DNA of 64,000 bases. It comes from Clostridium sp. BJN0001 (GTDB taxonomy: Bacteria > Bacillota > Clostridia > Clostridiales > Clostridiaceae). Position numbers and translations under genes: made by a program. The stretch covers positions 1,117,501 through 1,181,500 of the forward strand of contig NZ_CP094971.1 in assembly GCF_022869825.1 (NCBI RefSeq), in the 5' to 3' direction. The notes under the pieces are model-generated. The model did no database searches. It was given only the letters and a program-made list of their open reading frames with translations, and was not told the origin of the DNA. Numbering within the stretch: position 1 is the stretch's first letter; each line of letters opens with the position of its first letter. This document shows positions 8,887 to 17,903 of this stretch, piece after piece.

Positions 8887-9894
8887 ATGAATATAAAAGA
8901 TATAGCTAAATTAGCTAATGTAGGCGTAAGCACAGTTTCACGAGTTATAAATAATAGTCCTGATGTAAAAGAAAGTACAAGAGAAAAAATAAAAAATGTG
9001 ATTAAAAAGTATAATTATGTACCAAATAACGGTGCGAGAATGTTAAAACAAAATAGAACAAAAAATATCGGACTTCTCGTAAAAGGTGTATTTAATCCAT
9101 TTTTCTCAGAGATGACAAGTATTATAGGTTCAGAAATAGTTAAAAACGGATATAGTATGATAATGGAGCAAAACGATTTTACAAGACTTGATGATGTTGA
9201 TACGTTAATTTCATTTATTAAAGAAAAGAAACTTAGAGGAGCAATATGTCTTGGAGGTAACTTTGTAGACATAAATAATGATAGCTTTAATGAAATTACA
9301 ATACCACTTGTTTTAGCTTCTGTAGATAGTGTCGACTATAATGATGGTGGAAATTACTCATCAATAGGTATAGATAATAGAAATGCAGGGTATGAAGCAA
9401 CAAAATACCTTATTAAGAATGGGCATAAGAAGATAGCTATTATTATTGGTGATTATGAAGATAGAGGCATAAGTCTTTTAAGACTTGAAGGATATAAAAG
9501 AGCACTTAAAGAAAGTAAAATTAAAGAAGAATATATATTAAATGCTAATTATTCAAGTTTTGATGCTTATGATGTAACAAAAGAATTTCTAAAAAAGAAT
9601 GGAGATAGTGTAACAGCAATATTTGCATTATCAGATATTATGGCTATGGGAGTTGCAAAAGCAGTTTTAGATAGTAACTATAAAATACCGCAGGATATAT
9701 CAATATTAGGGTTTGATGGAATGGCTGAAAGTAAATTCTATAATCCTGAAATATCAACAGTAGAGCAGCCAAAAGGGAAAATGGCAAAAGCCAGTATTGA
9801 GCTTCTTTTTTCACTTATAGATAAGAAAAGTGAAAACAAACATATGGTACTTAAGACAAAAATTATTGAAAGAAGTTCTGTATTGTCTAAATAA
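8887..9894 (+). CDS. LacI-family transcriptional regulator
   Basis: 335 residues. The N-terminal helix-turn-helix is MNIKDIAKLANVGVSTVSRV with the INNSPDVKESTREKI hinge leader, followed by a periplasmic-binding-protein-like effector domain (NIGLLVKGVFNPFFSEM; GYEATKYLIKNGHKKIAII; ISILGFDGMAESKFYNPEIS). The PTISTV-type ending (PEISTVEQP) is conserved. It starts 22 bases after the PucR-type gene and 19 bases before the next gene ends the group, so the three genes may form one operon. The effector is unknown. Confidence 0.9.
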   Translation: MNIKDIAKLANVGVSTVSRVINNSPDVKESTREKIKNVIKKYNYVPNNGARMLKQNRTKNIGLLVKGVFNPFFSEMTSIIGSEIVKNGYSMIMEQNDFTRLDDVDTLISFIKEKKLRGAICLGGNFVDINNDSFNEITIPLVLASVDSVDYNDGGNYSSIGIDNRNAGYEATKYLIKNGHKKIAIIIGDYEDRGISLLRLEGYKRALKESKIKEEYILNANYSSFDAYDVTKEFLKKNGDSVTAIFALSDIMAMGVAKAVLDSNYKIPQDISILGFDGMAESKFYNPEISTVEQPKGKMAKASIELLFSLIDKKSENKHMVLKTKIIERSSVLSK

Positions 9895-9915
9895 TTTTAC
9901 TGGAGGGGGGATTTT

Positions 9916-10872
9916 ATGAAACAGATTGTAGTGTTAGATGGTAAAACCTTAGGAAAGGTTGATTATATAAAACTTAATGAGCTTGGGCAAGTAATATATT
10001 ATGATATGACTAAGAAAAAAGATATAAAAAGTAGGATAAAAGATGCAGATATAATATTAGTAAATAAAGTTATATTGGATGCTGAAGAACTTCAAAGTGC
10101 TAAGAATTTGAAGCTAATTTGTGAAATGGCTACAGGATATAATAATATTGATATAGATTACTGCATTGAAAACAATATTGCAGTAACAAATGTGGCTGGT
10201 TATTCAACGTCTGCTGTTGTTCAACATACCTTTGCCTTATTTTTTGCATTAAATAACAGAATAGAATATTTTGATGATTTTGTAAAGTCAGGAGAATATT
10301 CTAAATCCAAAATGTTTACGAATTTAGATAAACCGTTTAATGATTTAAATGGTAAGGTATGGGGAATAATTGGTCTTGGAGCTATAGGAAAAAACGTTGC
10401 AAGAATTGCTCAAGCTTTTGGTGCTAGAGTAATATATTATTCTACATCTGGAAAAAATGATAATACAGATTATGCAAGAGTAAATTTTGATGATCTTCTT
10501 GAAAAATCAGATGTAATATCAATCCATGCTCCATTAAATAAAAAAACAGAAGGACTTATTAATTATAAAGCTTTTAAGAAAATGAAAAAAAGCTGTATCT
10601 TAATTAATGTTGGAAGAGGCCCTATTGTAGTAGAGCAAGATCTTGCAAGAGCGTTAGATAAAGATTTAATATTTGGAGCAGGAGTAGATGTATTTTGTAG
10701 AGAACCACTTTTAAAATCTAATCCCCTTCTTAAAATAAACGATCCAGAAAAAATAATAATGACACCTCATGTTGCATGGACAAGTAAAGATGCAAGAGAT
10801 AGATTATTTAATGGTGTTCTTGAAAACATCAGAGCATTTATTGCAGGTGAGAAAAGAAATAGAGTAGATTAA
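9916..10872 (+). CDS. D-2-hydroxyacid dehydrogenase
   Basis: 318 residues. The NAD-binding Rossmann motif is GIIGLGAIGKNVARIAQAFG (GxGxxG), followed by the catalytic triad: Arg in NVGRGPIV, Glu in VFCREP, and His in MTPHVAW. This is the glycerate/phosphoglycerate/lactate dehydrogenase superfamily. Closest in feel to glycerate dehydrogenase-type enzymes, but substrate cannot be fixed from sequence. It follows the LacI-type regulator closely with GGAGGGGGG as ribosome binding site, so it may be a regulatory target. Confidence 0.85.
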   Translation: MKQIVVLDGKTLGKVDYIKLNELGQVIYYDMTKKKDIKSRIKDADIILVNKVILDAEELQSAKNLKLICEMATGYNNIDIDYCIENNIAVTNVAGYSTSAVVQHTFALFFALNNRIEYFDDFVKSGEYSKSKMFTNLDKPFNDLNGKVWGIIGLGAIGKNVARIAQAFGARVIYYSTSGKNDNTDYARVNFDDLLEKSDVISIHAPLNKKTEGLINYKAFKKMKKSCILINVGRGPIVVEQDLARALDKDLIFGAGVDVFCREPLLKSNPLLKINDPEKIIMTPHVAWTSKDARDRLFNGVLENIRAFIAGEKRNRVD

Positions 10873-10879
10873 ATTTTAA

Positions 10880-10920
10880 TTTTAGGCTATGCTAAGTAAC
10901 AGTGCTGAAATAGCCTAAAA
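10880..10920 (+). terminator. Stem-loop after dehydrogenase gene
   Basis: TTTTAGGCTAT and ATAGCCTAAAA form an 11-bp stem around a ~19-base loop. It is immediately followed by a second hairpin that looks like the actual terminator. Confidence 0.5.
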
Positions 10921-10954
10921 TAATGGAACTCTTGAAAAGGAGTTCCATTATTTT
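10921..10954. terminator. Terminator hairpin
   Basis: TAATGGAACTC / GAGTTCCATTA pairs perfectly and is followed by TTTT on the plus strand. Confidence 0.7.
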
Positions 10955-10955
10955 A

Positions 10956-11043
10956 TCATTTAAGAAAGTTGTTAATATAATCATCATAGAACGACGCATT
11001 ATAAATTTCTATTAAGATATCTGCGTCTTTTTTTGCTTTATGA
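10956..11043 (-). pseudogene. Fragment of a GNAT acetyltransferase N-terminus
   Basis: Directly after the HAD gene on the minus strand, one frame encodes HKAKKDADILIEIYNASFYD followed by DYINNFLK and a stop. The DADILIEIYNASFYDDYI string looks like the opening residues of a GNAT acetyltransferase, whose genes would continue for ~140 more residues. No start codon or continuation is visible. I read this as a short decayed remnant. It could be coincidence, but the match is longer than expected by chance. Confidence 0.4.
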
Positions 11044-11047
11044 AAAG

Positions 11048-11821
11048 TTAAATAGCATATTCAAGTATAGCTTTAAAAACTCCTTCATCAATGTTGCTTT
11101 CTGCAATATACTTTGCATCATTTTTCATATCTTCTGGCGCATTTTTCATAACGAAACTATAATCTGCAAGATTAAGCATAGGAATATCATTATAATAATC
11201 GCCAAATACCATAGCTTCTTCTTTGCTTGTATTAAGCTTTTCCATTATTTTTTGAAGACAGATACCTTTATTTGCATCCAAATTAGTAACATCTGTCCAA
11301 CATTCACCTGAAGGTGATATATGAAGTTTATCTTTAAAAGATGAATCTGTTAAATTATGTGTTTTATTAAGATTACAGATAGTAACTTTAATAACATCAT
11401 CTATATTTTCTATATTATCAGTAAAAGTTATTAAAGGATAATATTTTTTAATCTCATTAAGATGAGCTTCATCTGTATTATTTTCTGCATAAGCGCATTC
11501 TGGAGTACAAACTAATATACAGTTGTCAGAATCTTTTCTAGCTTCCTTTATAAAATCTTTTAATAAAGTTTTGTCTATTGTGCCTTTGTATATAGTTTCT
11601 CCATTTAATATACATAATGCACCATTTTCACATATATAAGATATTTTAGATGACATAGGACCAAATATTGCTTGAAGAGAGTAGAGCGGTCTTCCACTTG
11701 CTGCTATAAAAGTTATGTTTTTTTCTAATACTTTGTTAAAAACAAGCATGAAGTTATCTGGAAGCTTGCTCTTTTCATTTAGTAGTGTACCATCCATATC
11801 AGTTGCTATAAGTTTTATCAT
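11048..11821 (-). CDS. Cof-type HAD-superfamily phosphatase
   Basis: 257 residues. HAD motif I is IATDMDGTLL, motif II is FIAASGRP, and the C-terminal motif region is DANKGICLQKIME then MVFGDYYNDIPML, as in the Cof/YidA subfamily with a C2 cap. Such enzymes dephosphorylate sugar phosphates or other small metabolites in the cytosol. The ATG has AAGGAGAGATACACTAC upstream. It is divergent from the PHP gene. Confidence 0.88.
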   Translation of the reverse strand: MIKLIATDMDGTLLNEKSKLPDNFMLVFNKVLEKNITFIAASGRPLYSLQAIFGPMSSKISYICENGALCILNGETIYKGTIDKTLLKDFIKEARKDSDNCILVCTPECAYAENNTDEAHLNEIKKYYPLITFTDNIENIDDVIKVTICNLNKTHNLTDSSFKDKLHISPSGECWTDVTNLDANKGICLQKIMEKLNTSKEEAMVFGDYYNDIPMLNLADYSFVMKNAPEDMKNDAKYIAESNIDEGVFKAILEYAI

Positions 11822-11966
11822 GTAGTGTATCTCTCCTTATTTTTATTTATAGAATTAATATATTATAATTATATCTTTTATAAATATATAAAGCAATTTA
11901 TTTTAATAATAAAGTATATATGATATTATATAGATATATATTAAATTTTTGGAAAGGAAGTTTTTT

Positions 11967-12701
11967 ATGAAATACAAATATAAATTAGATGTACATACTC
12001 ATACTATAGCAAGTGGTCATGCTTATTCAACAATAATGGAGAATGCAAAACAAGCTTCAATAAATGGAATTGAACTTCTAGGTACTACAGAACATGGAAG
12101 TATGATGCCGAATTCTCCACATATATGGTATTTCCATAATTATAAAGTACTTCCAAGAGAAATGTATGGTGTTATGATGATATATGGAATTGAGGCAGAT
12201 ATTATTGATAAAAATGGAACTTTTGATGAGGATGACGATACTTTAAATAGAGTTGATATCGTAATTGGAAGCATACATAAGAATGTTTTTAATAGTGATG
12301 ATATAGACGATAATACAAAGGCTTTTATAAATGCTATAAAATCAGGTAAAATACAGATAGTAGGCCATCTTGGCAATCCTAAAATACCTGTTAACTATAA
12401 AAAAGTTATAGATTGTGCTAAAGAGAACAATGTACTAATTGAAATAAATAATAGTTCATTTACAACTTCAAGAAAAGGAAGTCTCTGTAATTGTACAAAG
12501 ATTGCTGAGTATTGTAAAGAAATAAATACAAAAATTGTAGTAAATAGTGATGCGCATTTTTGTACAAAAATAGGAAAATTTGAAGAAGCAGATGATATGC
12601 TTAGTGAAATTTCATTCCCAGAAGAACTTATTATTAATTCAGATAAAGAAAAATTTATATCATTCTTAAAATCAAAAGGAAAACTTTCTGATTTAAAATG
12701 A
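11967..12701 (+). CDS. PHP-domain phosphatase, YcdX family
   Basis: I start at the ATG at 11967 because GGAAAGGAAG lies just before it; an in-frame TTG at 11949 would place this site inside the gene. The 244-residue protein shows PHP metal motifs: DVHTHT near the start, GTTEHG, GIEADIID, GSIHKN, GHLGNP and NSDAHF. YcdX-type PHP proteins are trinuclear metal phosphatases. It is not the HisK-type histidinol phosphatase in its motif spacing as far as I can judge. That distinction is an inference. Confidence 0.82.
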   Translation: MKYKYKLDVHTHTIASGHAYSTIMENAKQASINGIELLGTTEHGSMMPNSPHIWYFHNYKVLPREMYGVMMIYGIEADIIDKNGTFDEDDDTLNRVDIVIGSIHKNVFNSDDIDDNTKAFINAIKSGKIQIVGHLGNPKIPVNYKKVIDCAKENNVLIEINNSSFTTSRKGSLCNCTKIAEYCKEINTKIVVNSDAHFCTKIGKFEEADDMLSEISFPEELIINSDKEKFISFLKSKGKLSDLK

Positions 12702-12741
12702 TTATTTTAGATATTATTTATTTATTGAAATTTTTAAAAAA

Positions 12742-12770
12742 TTGAATAAATAATAGAAAAAAAGTATAAT
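12742..12770 (+). promoter_or_regulatory. Sigma-A-type promoter of ndk
   Basis: TTGAAT and TATAAT are separated by 17 bases, about 65 bases ahead of the ndk start. Confidence 0.6.
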
Positions 12771-12835
12771 ATTTATAATGTATAGAAACATTATAAATAT
12801 TAAAATATTATAGCAATATAGGAGGGTACAGAATT

Positions 12836-13276
12836 ATGTTAGAAAGAAGTGTAGTTTTAATTAAACCAGATGGAGTTGAGAGAAACATAATAGGAAATAT
12901 TATAAGCTGTTATGAAGGAAATGATCTTGCAATAAAAGAGCTAAAGATGATGAAAGCATCTAGAAGTCTTGCTGAAAAGCATTATTCACAACATAAAGGA
13001 AAGGATTTTTATGAAGAACTTATAACATTCATAACAAGAAGTCCTCTTGTTGCGATGATATTAGAAGGAGAAGATGCAGTTTCAAGAATAAGAAAGCTTC
13101 ATGGAGCTACAAGTCCTACTGATGCACTGCAGGGTACAATAAGACATAGATATGCAAGAAGCAAGACAGAAAATTGTGTTCATGCGTCAGATACTTTAGA
13201 AAGTGCAGATAGCGAAATGAAATTATGGTTTTCAGAAATTCCTGATTTAGAAAAATATCTTAATATAAGAAAATAA
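12836..13276 (+). CDS. ndk: Nucleoside diphosphate kinase
   Basis: 146 residues, the family length. The N-terminal ERSVVLIKPDGVER, the GATSPTDALQGTIR segment and the active-site His in ENCVHASD are all present. It transfers the gamma-phosphate between nucleoside tri- and diphosphates through phospho-His. A GGAGGGTACAGAATT ribosome binding site precedes the ATG. Single-gene unit, closed by a strong bidirectional terminator. Confidence 0.95.
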   Translation: MLERSVVLIKPDGVERNIIGNIISCYEGNDLAIKELKMMKASRSLAEKHYSQHKGKDFYEELITFITRSPLVAMILEGEDAVSRIRKLHGATSPTDALQGTIRHRYARSKTENCVHASDTLESADSEMKLWFSEIPDLEKYLNIRK

Positions 13277-13300
13277 AAAATTAAATTTATAAATAAAAAT

Positions 13301-13344
13301 AAAGATCAATGCTTAACTGTAATGTTAAACATTGATCTTTTATT
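13301..13344. terminator. Bidirectional terminator
   Basis: An AAAGATCAATG / CATTGATCTTT stem lies between the convergent ndk and XRE-cupin genes, with T-rich flanks on both strands. Confidence 0.8.
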
Positions 13345-13359
13345 TTGAAAAATATTAAA

Positions 13360-13899
13360 TTAAAATGAAGGAGGAGTAGATATCCATAAGACTTTAGCTG
13401 ATCTTTTACCAGAGTTTGAGATATAATGATTTACTTTAACTTTATAATAAAAGCTTTCTCCTTTTTTTACTTTATATATTTTTTTACCAAGATGAAGATT
13501 TATTGTTCCATGAAGGACATATCCAAATTCTTCACCATTATGTGGCTGTTCTTCTTCATAATGCCCACCTGGTTCAATCTCTATAAGTATTGGTTCCATT
13601 TCATTTTTTTGAGCATTTGGTATAAGCCATTTAATCGAATATTTTAAATTCATGTTTTCTTTTATAAACATGTCATTTTCTGCGAAAGTTACTTTTTCTT
13701 CATAATGTTCACTAAAAAATTCTGTAAGATTAGTTCCAAGAATTTCCAAAATATCAATTAATGTTGTAATAGATGGAGATGTGAGATTATTTTCTATTTG
13801 AGAAATAAAACCCTTTGATAATTCACATCTATTAGCTAGTTCTTCTTGCGTAAGCTGTTTTTCTCTTCGTAATTTTTTTATTTTTTCTCCAATGTTCAT
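13360..13899 (-). CDS. XRE-family regulator with C-terminal cupin domain
   Basis: 179 residues. Residues ~5-60 are a helix-turn-helix (KIKKLRREKQLTQEELANRC, then KGFISQIENNLTSPSI). Residues ~105-175 are a small cupin (EPGGHYEEEQPHNGEEFGYV, then LHLGKKIYKVKKGESFYY). This layout is that of PuuR/SutR-type regulators, which often control polyamine or amino acid genes. It is transcribed in the same direction as the PBP gene but is separated from it by a promoter-sized gap only on its own upstream side. Target and ligand are unknown. Confidence 0.85.
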   Translation of the reverse strand: MNIGEKIKKLRREKQLTQEELANRCELSKGFISQIENNLTSPSITTLIDILEILGTNLTEFFSEHYEEKVTFAENDMFIKENMNLKYSIKWLIPNAQKNEMEPILIEIEPGGHYEEEQPHNGEEFGYVLHGTINLHLGKKIYKVKKGESFYYKVKVNHYISNSGKRSAKVLWISTPPSF

Positions 13900-13926
13900 A
13901 ATAGCACCTGCTTATATTAAGTAACT

Positions 13927-16485
13927 TTAATTTTTATTGTTATCGAATTTAGCATTATTTTTATTGTGATTATTATTTTTTTTATCTTCAATAGGTGAAG
14001 GAAGAGTATTACTATCTTTATTTCCTTCATCACGATCCGATGACTCTTCGTTACTACTATTTAAATTTTCATCACTATCATCAATAGGTGGATCTGGAAG
14101 ATTTTCTTCTGAAGCATTGTTCTTTTGTGAAGAATTTTCATTACTATATGCAGATCCTACTTGTTTTAAAACCATATAATAATCTTTTGTTATTGGATTT
14201 GGATTCTCTTTTTTTATAAATATTTGGCTCTTTGTTAAAATAGAAGGAGTAAAACTACCTGCCATATTGTCAGTAAACATATTTACGTTCCCATAAACGT
14301 GAGTTGAGCAAGATGCTTTAGGCTCTGTACCTTCAATAAACATTGCATCAATTACACGACTACCTCTAGGATCGTTTTTACATAAATCTGTAGGAATAAG
14401 CCCAGAATCTTTACATACTTGTTCATGAACTATGCCGCTTGGCTCTGTTAAATCTTTAGTTTCTAATCCTTCATGAGCCTTTTTCATTAGAGTACCCCAT
14501 AGTTTTGCCATAGAACTTGAGTATCCTCTTAAAGTTTGTTCCTTATTGTCGTAGCCTACCCATACAGATGCCGAATAATATGGTGTGAGTCCTGAAAACC
14601 ATAAATCTTTTGAATCTGTTGTTGTACCTGTTTTACCAGCAGCTGGCATATCAGAAAATTTAGCAGCAGTACCAGTACCAAATTCAACAGTACTTTTCAT
14701 TAAATCATACATAATATATGCACTCTGAGCTGAGAATACCTGTGTTTGATCTCCAGTATCTCTTTCAAGTATATTTTTACCGTTTGTATCAAAAACTTTA
14801 GTATAAAGACATGGTTTTGTGCATATACCATCATTTCCAAAACTTCCAAAAGCAGAAGCGAGTGTACTTGTGTTTCCACCATCATCATGGTTGTTAAACT
14901 GTCCAAGTGCTAAACAAGCAAGTGTATTTGAACCATTTTTATATACAATGCCAAGCTTTTTACCATAAGCCATACCAGTTTTTACTGAAACTTTATCTTC
15001 AGTAATTACTGAACATACATTTTTTGAGTATGCTATAGCTTCTCTAGGACTTACAAGACCTAAATACTCATTTGGATCATTTCTAGGATTCCATGGAGAA
15101 CCATCTGGTTGAGGCCATTTTTTACCTATACTTTCCGGGATAGGAGCATCATCTATAGGTGTTGCTGCTGTGATTATCTTTTGATCTATTCCAGGCCCGT
15201 AAACAGTAAGAGGCTTTGTATTAGAACCAATAGAACGCCTAGCATCATATGCTCGATTAGTTGATTGAGGCTTTTGATTACCACGTCCACCAACCATAGC
15301 TAAAACGTAACCTGTTCTATAATCCATTATTGTTGCAGAAGCTTGAAGTTTTGGAACTCCATCACTATCATAAGTTTCTTCGTTTGACATTCCAAGAGAG
15401 GACTTATCATTTAAAGTTTTTTGTGTAAAGTCTTGAAGTTCTCTATCCATTGTTGTATAAATTTTTAATCCACCATTTACAATGAGTTTTGAGACTTCAT
15501 CATCTGAATATTTATATTTCTTTTTTAGATCCTCTTTAACTTGCTCAACAGCTGGATATACAAACCATTCATAATTGAGATTATAATTCTTTTTTGTTTG
15601 TTTAAAAACAAGACCTCCATTTTTAACAGATTCAACCGACGAATCATACTCGTCTTTGGTTATATATTCCAGCTCATACATTTTTGATAATACTGTAATA
15701 GTTCTGTTTATATATGGAGATGGATCTTTTTTATTTGCTTCATTATATGCACTATAATATGTAGGAGCTTGAGTTATTCCTGCAATATATGCACATTCAA
15801 TTAAAGAAAGATCCTTAGAATTTTTACTAAAATACATAGATGCAGCAGCTTCTACACCATATACTTTTCCACCTAATGGAATTGTATTTAAATATGCAGT
15901 TAAAATCTGGTCTTTAGTAAGTTTTTTCTCAAGACTTAAAGAAAGATATGCTTCTTTAATTTTTCTTTTTAGAGAAAATTCATCAGTTAAAACTGTATTT
16001 TTAATAAGCTGCTGTGTAATTGTAGATGCACCATGCATTCCTGTTTCTTTTTTTAATATTTTTTTTACATCTAAAATAGCAGCACCAGCTATTCTTCTAA
16101 GGTCAATACCTTTATGTGAATAAAAACGCTCATCTTCTATTGAAACAAACGCATGTTTTAAGTTATCTGGAATAGATGCTGAATCTATTACATAACGTTC
16201 CTCATCTGTATGGAGTGTATCCATAAAATTACCATCTTTATCGTATATACTAGATGCTTGATTAAGTGTTAAAACTTCCTGAACATTTATATCGTCAGTT
16301 GTTTTTATAATAGCAAGAACGTATGAAATTCCTACAATTAATATAGATGTAAAAAGGAATAAAAATGTAAAAAATATTCCTCTAAAAATTTTATGTCTCG
16401 GTTTTTTTCTGCTTTTTACATTGGGTTTTTGTCTGTTACTCTGCTTAGGAGTTTTTCGTATATTAGATTTATTATTAACAGCCAT
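13927..16485 (-). CDS. Class A penicillin-binding protein (PBP1A family)
   Basis: 852 residues. A short basic cytoplasmic tail and one membrane helix (about residues 35-60) precede the glycosyltransferase domain (FVSIEDERFYSHKGID; GASTITQQLIKN; KIKEAYLSLSLEKKLTKDQI). The transpeptidase domain follows with the SxxK nucleophile in SIGSNTKPLTV, an SKNV SxN-type motif and KTGTTTDSKD. The C-terminal ~100 residues are low-complexity Asn/Asp/Ser/Lys. It polymerises and cross-links peptidoglycan outside the membrane. The minus-strand ATG has an AGGAGG site. Confidence 0.93.
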   Translation of the reverse strand: MAVNNKSNIRKTPKQSNRQKPNVKSRKKPRHKIFRGIFFTFLFLFTSILIVGISYVLAIIKTTDDINVQEVLTLNQASSIYDKDGNFMDTLHTDEERYVIDSASIPDNLKHAFVSIEDERFYSHKGIDLRRIAGAAILDVKKILKKETGMHGASTITQQLIKNTVLTDEFSLKRKIKEAYLSLSLEKKLTKDQILTAYLNTIPLGGKVYGVEAAASMYFSKNSKDLSLIECAYIAGITQAPTYYSAYNEANKKDPSPYINRTITVLSKMYELEYITKDEYDSSVESVKNGGLVFKQTKKNYNLNYEWFVYPAVEQVKEDLKKKYKYSDDEVSKLIVNGGLKIYTTMDRELQDFTQKTLNDKSSLGMSNEETYDSDGVPKLQASATIMDYRTGYVLAMVGGRGNQKPQSTNRAYDARRSIGSNTKPLTVYGPGIDQKIITAATPIDDAPIPESIGKKWPQPDGSPWNPRNDPNEYLGLVSPREAIAYSKNVCSVITEDKVSVKTGMAYGKKLGIVYKNGSNTLACLALGQFNNHDDGGNTSTLASAFGSFGNDGICTKPCLYTKVFDTNGKNILERDTGDQTQVFSAQSAYIMYDLMKSTVEFGTGTAAKFSDMPAAGKTGTTTDSKDLWFSGLTPYYSASVWVGYDNKEQTLRGYSSSMAKLWGTLMKKAHEGLETKDLTEPSGIVHEQVCKDSGLIPTDLCKNDPRGSRVIDAMFIEGTEPKASCSTHVYGNVNMFTDNMAGSFTPSILTKSQIFIKKENPNPITKDYYMVLKQVGSAYSNENSSQKNNASEENLPDPPIDDSDENLNSSNEESSDRDEGNKDSNTLPSPIEDKKNNNHNKNNAKFDNNKN

Positions 16486-16588
16486 TTTTCCTCCTATATT
16501 TTATATAAGATTTTATGAATAATATTTTATTCTATTATAGCATAATTATAATATGAGTAAACTGATAACTCAATAAAAAGGTGCTGAT

Positions 16589-17230
16589 ATGGAATATTAT
16601 ACAAAAAGAAAAAAAACAGGACGATTAAAAAAATTTATAATCTTTATATTGATTATATCCATTATAAATTTGATATTTTACTTTTTTGATGCAAGAGTTC
16701 TTCCTCATGTTGCAGATGTATCAGAGACTATTGCACAATCAAAAACTATTGATATAATAAATGAAACTAGTGTAGAAATATTAAATGATGATTTTAATTA
16801 TGATGAACTTGTAAAAATAAGTAGAGATGATACTGGAAAAATAAATCTTATACAATCAGATACAGCAAAGCTTAATAAAATAGCTTCTAGTCTTGCAATA
16901 AAAACTAATGAGAAACTACGTAAAATGAAAGATATAGAAGTGAATGTTCCTCTTGGATGGTCAACAGATAAAGGAATGTTATTTAATATAGGACCTAAAA
17001 TTAATGTAGCCATTGAACCTGTGGGGAATATGAATATTACGTACGAATCTGATTTTGAAAGCGCAGGAATTAATCAGACAAGACATAAGATATATTTTAA
17101 TGTTGAAGCAAAAGTTAGAGTAATGCTTCCATTTAAAAGTAGAGAGACAACTATAAATACTCAGATTCCTGTAACAGATACTATAGTTGTTGGAGAAATA
17201 CCGAGTGGAGCAATAATACAAAGTAAATGA
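16589..17230 (+). CDS. yunB: Sporulation protein YunB family
   Basis: 213 residues with one N-terminal membrane helix (residues ~15-35), then an extracytoplasmic domain with FFDARVLPHVADVSE, NVPLGWSTDKGMLFNIGPKI and the RETTINTQIPVTDTIVVGEI ending that mark the YunB family. In Bacillus, yunB is a sigma-E-dependent gene needed for efficient sporulation; its molecular role is not settled. Divergent from the PBP gene. Its presence supports a spore-forming host. Confidence 0.88.
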   Translation: MEYYTKRKKTGRLKKFIIFILIISIINLIFYFFDARVLPHVADVSETIAQSKTIDIINETSVEILNDDFNYDELVKISRDDTGKINLIQSDTAKLNKIASSLAIKTNEKLRKMKDIEVNVPLGWSTDKGMLFNIGPKINVAIEPVGNMNITYESDFESAGINQTRHKIYFNVEAKVRVMLPFKSRETTINTQIPVTDTIVVGEIPSGAIIQSK

Positions 17231-17254
17231 CAAAGAACATGTTCTTTGTCATTT
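17225..17254. terminator. Bidirectional terminator
   Basis: A perfect AAATGACAAAGAA / TTCTTTGTCATTT stem with a CATG loop includes the yunB stop codon. The hpt gene converges from the other side. Confidence 0.75.
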
Positions 17255-17270
17255 ATTAAAATTAAATGTT

Positions 17271-17795
17271 TTAATTTTCAAAATTAAATATATAAGGAAC
17301 ATTTCTATAATAATCCCCATAGTTTAAACCATATCCTGCAACAAAAACATCTTTGATGCTAAAGCAACAGTAATCTGGCTGTATTGTAACTTCTCTTCTT
17401 GATGGTTTATCTAAAAGAGAACATGTTTTTACTGACTGAGGGTTTAATTTTAATATATGTTCTTTTACAAAATTCATAGTTATACCTGTATCAACTATGT
17501 CATCAACTATTAAAACATCATATCCTTCAAGTGAATCTTTAACATCATTTACAATTTTAACTTTTCCAGAAGAAATGCTATTATTTTCATAACTTGATGT
17601 AGTCATAAAGCCTATTTTTACATTAATATCGATTGCTCTTACAAGATCTGCTGTAAAAATAAAACTTCCTCTTAAAAGTGAAAGTACATATAATTTTTTG
17701 CCATCATAATCAGTTGAAATTCTCTTTCCAAGTTCTGATATTTTTTCTTCAATATCTTCTTTGGAAATTAGTATATTTCGTTTTTGATTTTCCAT
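17271..17795 (-). CDS. hpt: Hypoxanthine phosphoribosyltransferase
   Basis: 174 residues. The PRPP-binding loop is DVLIVDDIVDTGITM, the first active-site loop is LYVLSLLRGSFIF, and VKTCSLLDKPSRR with the YCCFSIKDVFVAGYGLNYGD ending match bacterial Hpt. It salvages hypoxanthine (and often guanine) to nucleotides. The minus-strand ATG has AAAGGAGTTTAATCT upstream. Confidence 0.93.
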   Translation of the reverse strand: MENQKRNILISKEDIEEKISELGKRISTDYDGKKLYVLSLLRGSFIFTADLVRAIDINVKIGFMTTSSYENNSISSGKVKIVNDVKDSLEGYDVLIVDDIVDTGITMNFVKEHILKLNPQSVKTCSLLDKPSRREVTIQPDYCCFSIKDVFVAGYGLNYGDYYRNVPYIFNFEN

Positions 17796-17903
17796 AGATT
17801 AAACTCCTTTATATATATAATTAAATACATTTTATTTGTAATTACTTTATCAATAGTATAAAATTATATGAAAGTTGTCAATATGATACCAGGAGGTGTA
17901 TTT

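Noticed and set aside
7841..10954. msmK-type, regulator and dehydrogenase genes as one sugar-uptake operon
   Set aside because: A hairpin separates the ATPase gene from the regulators and no permease or binding protein is present, so a single functional operon is not supported.
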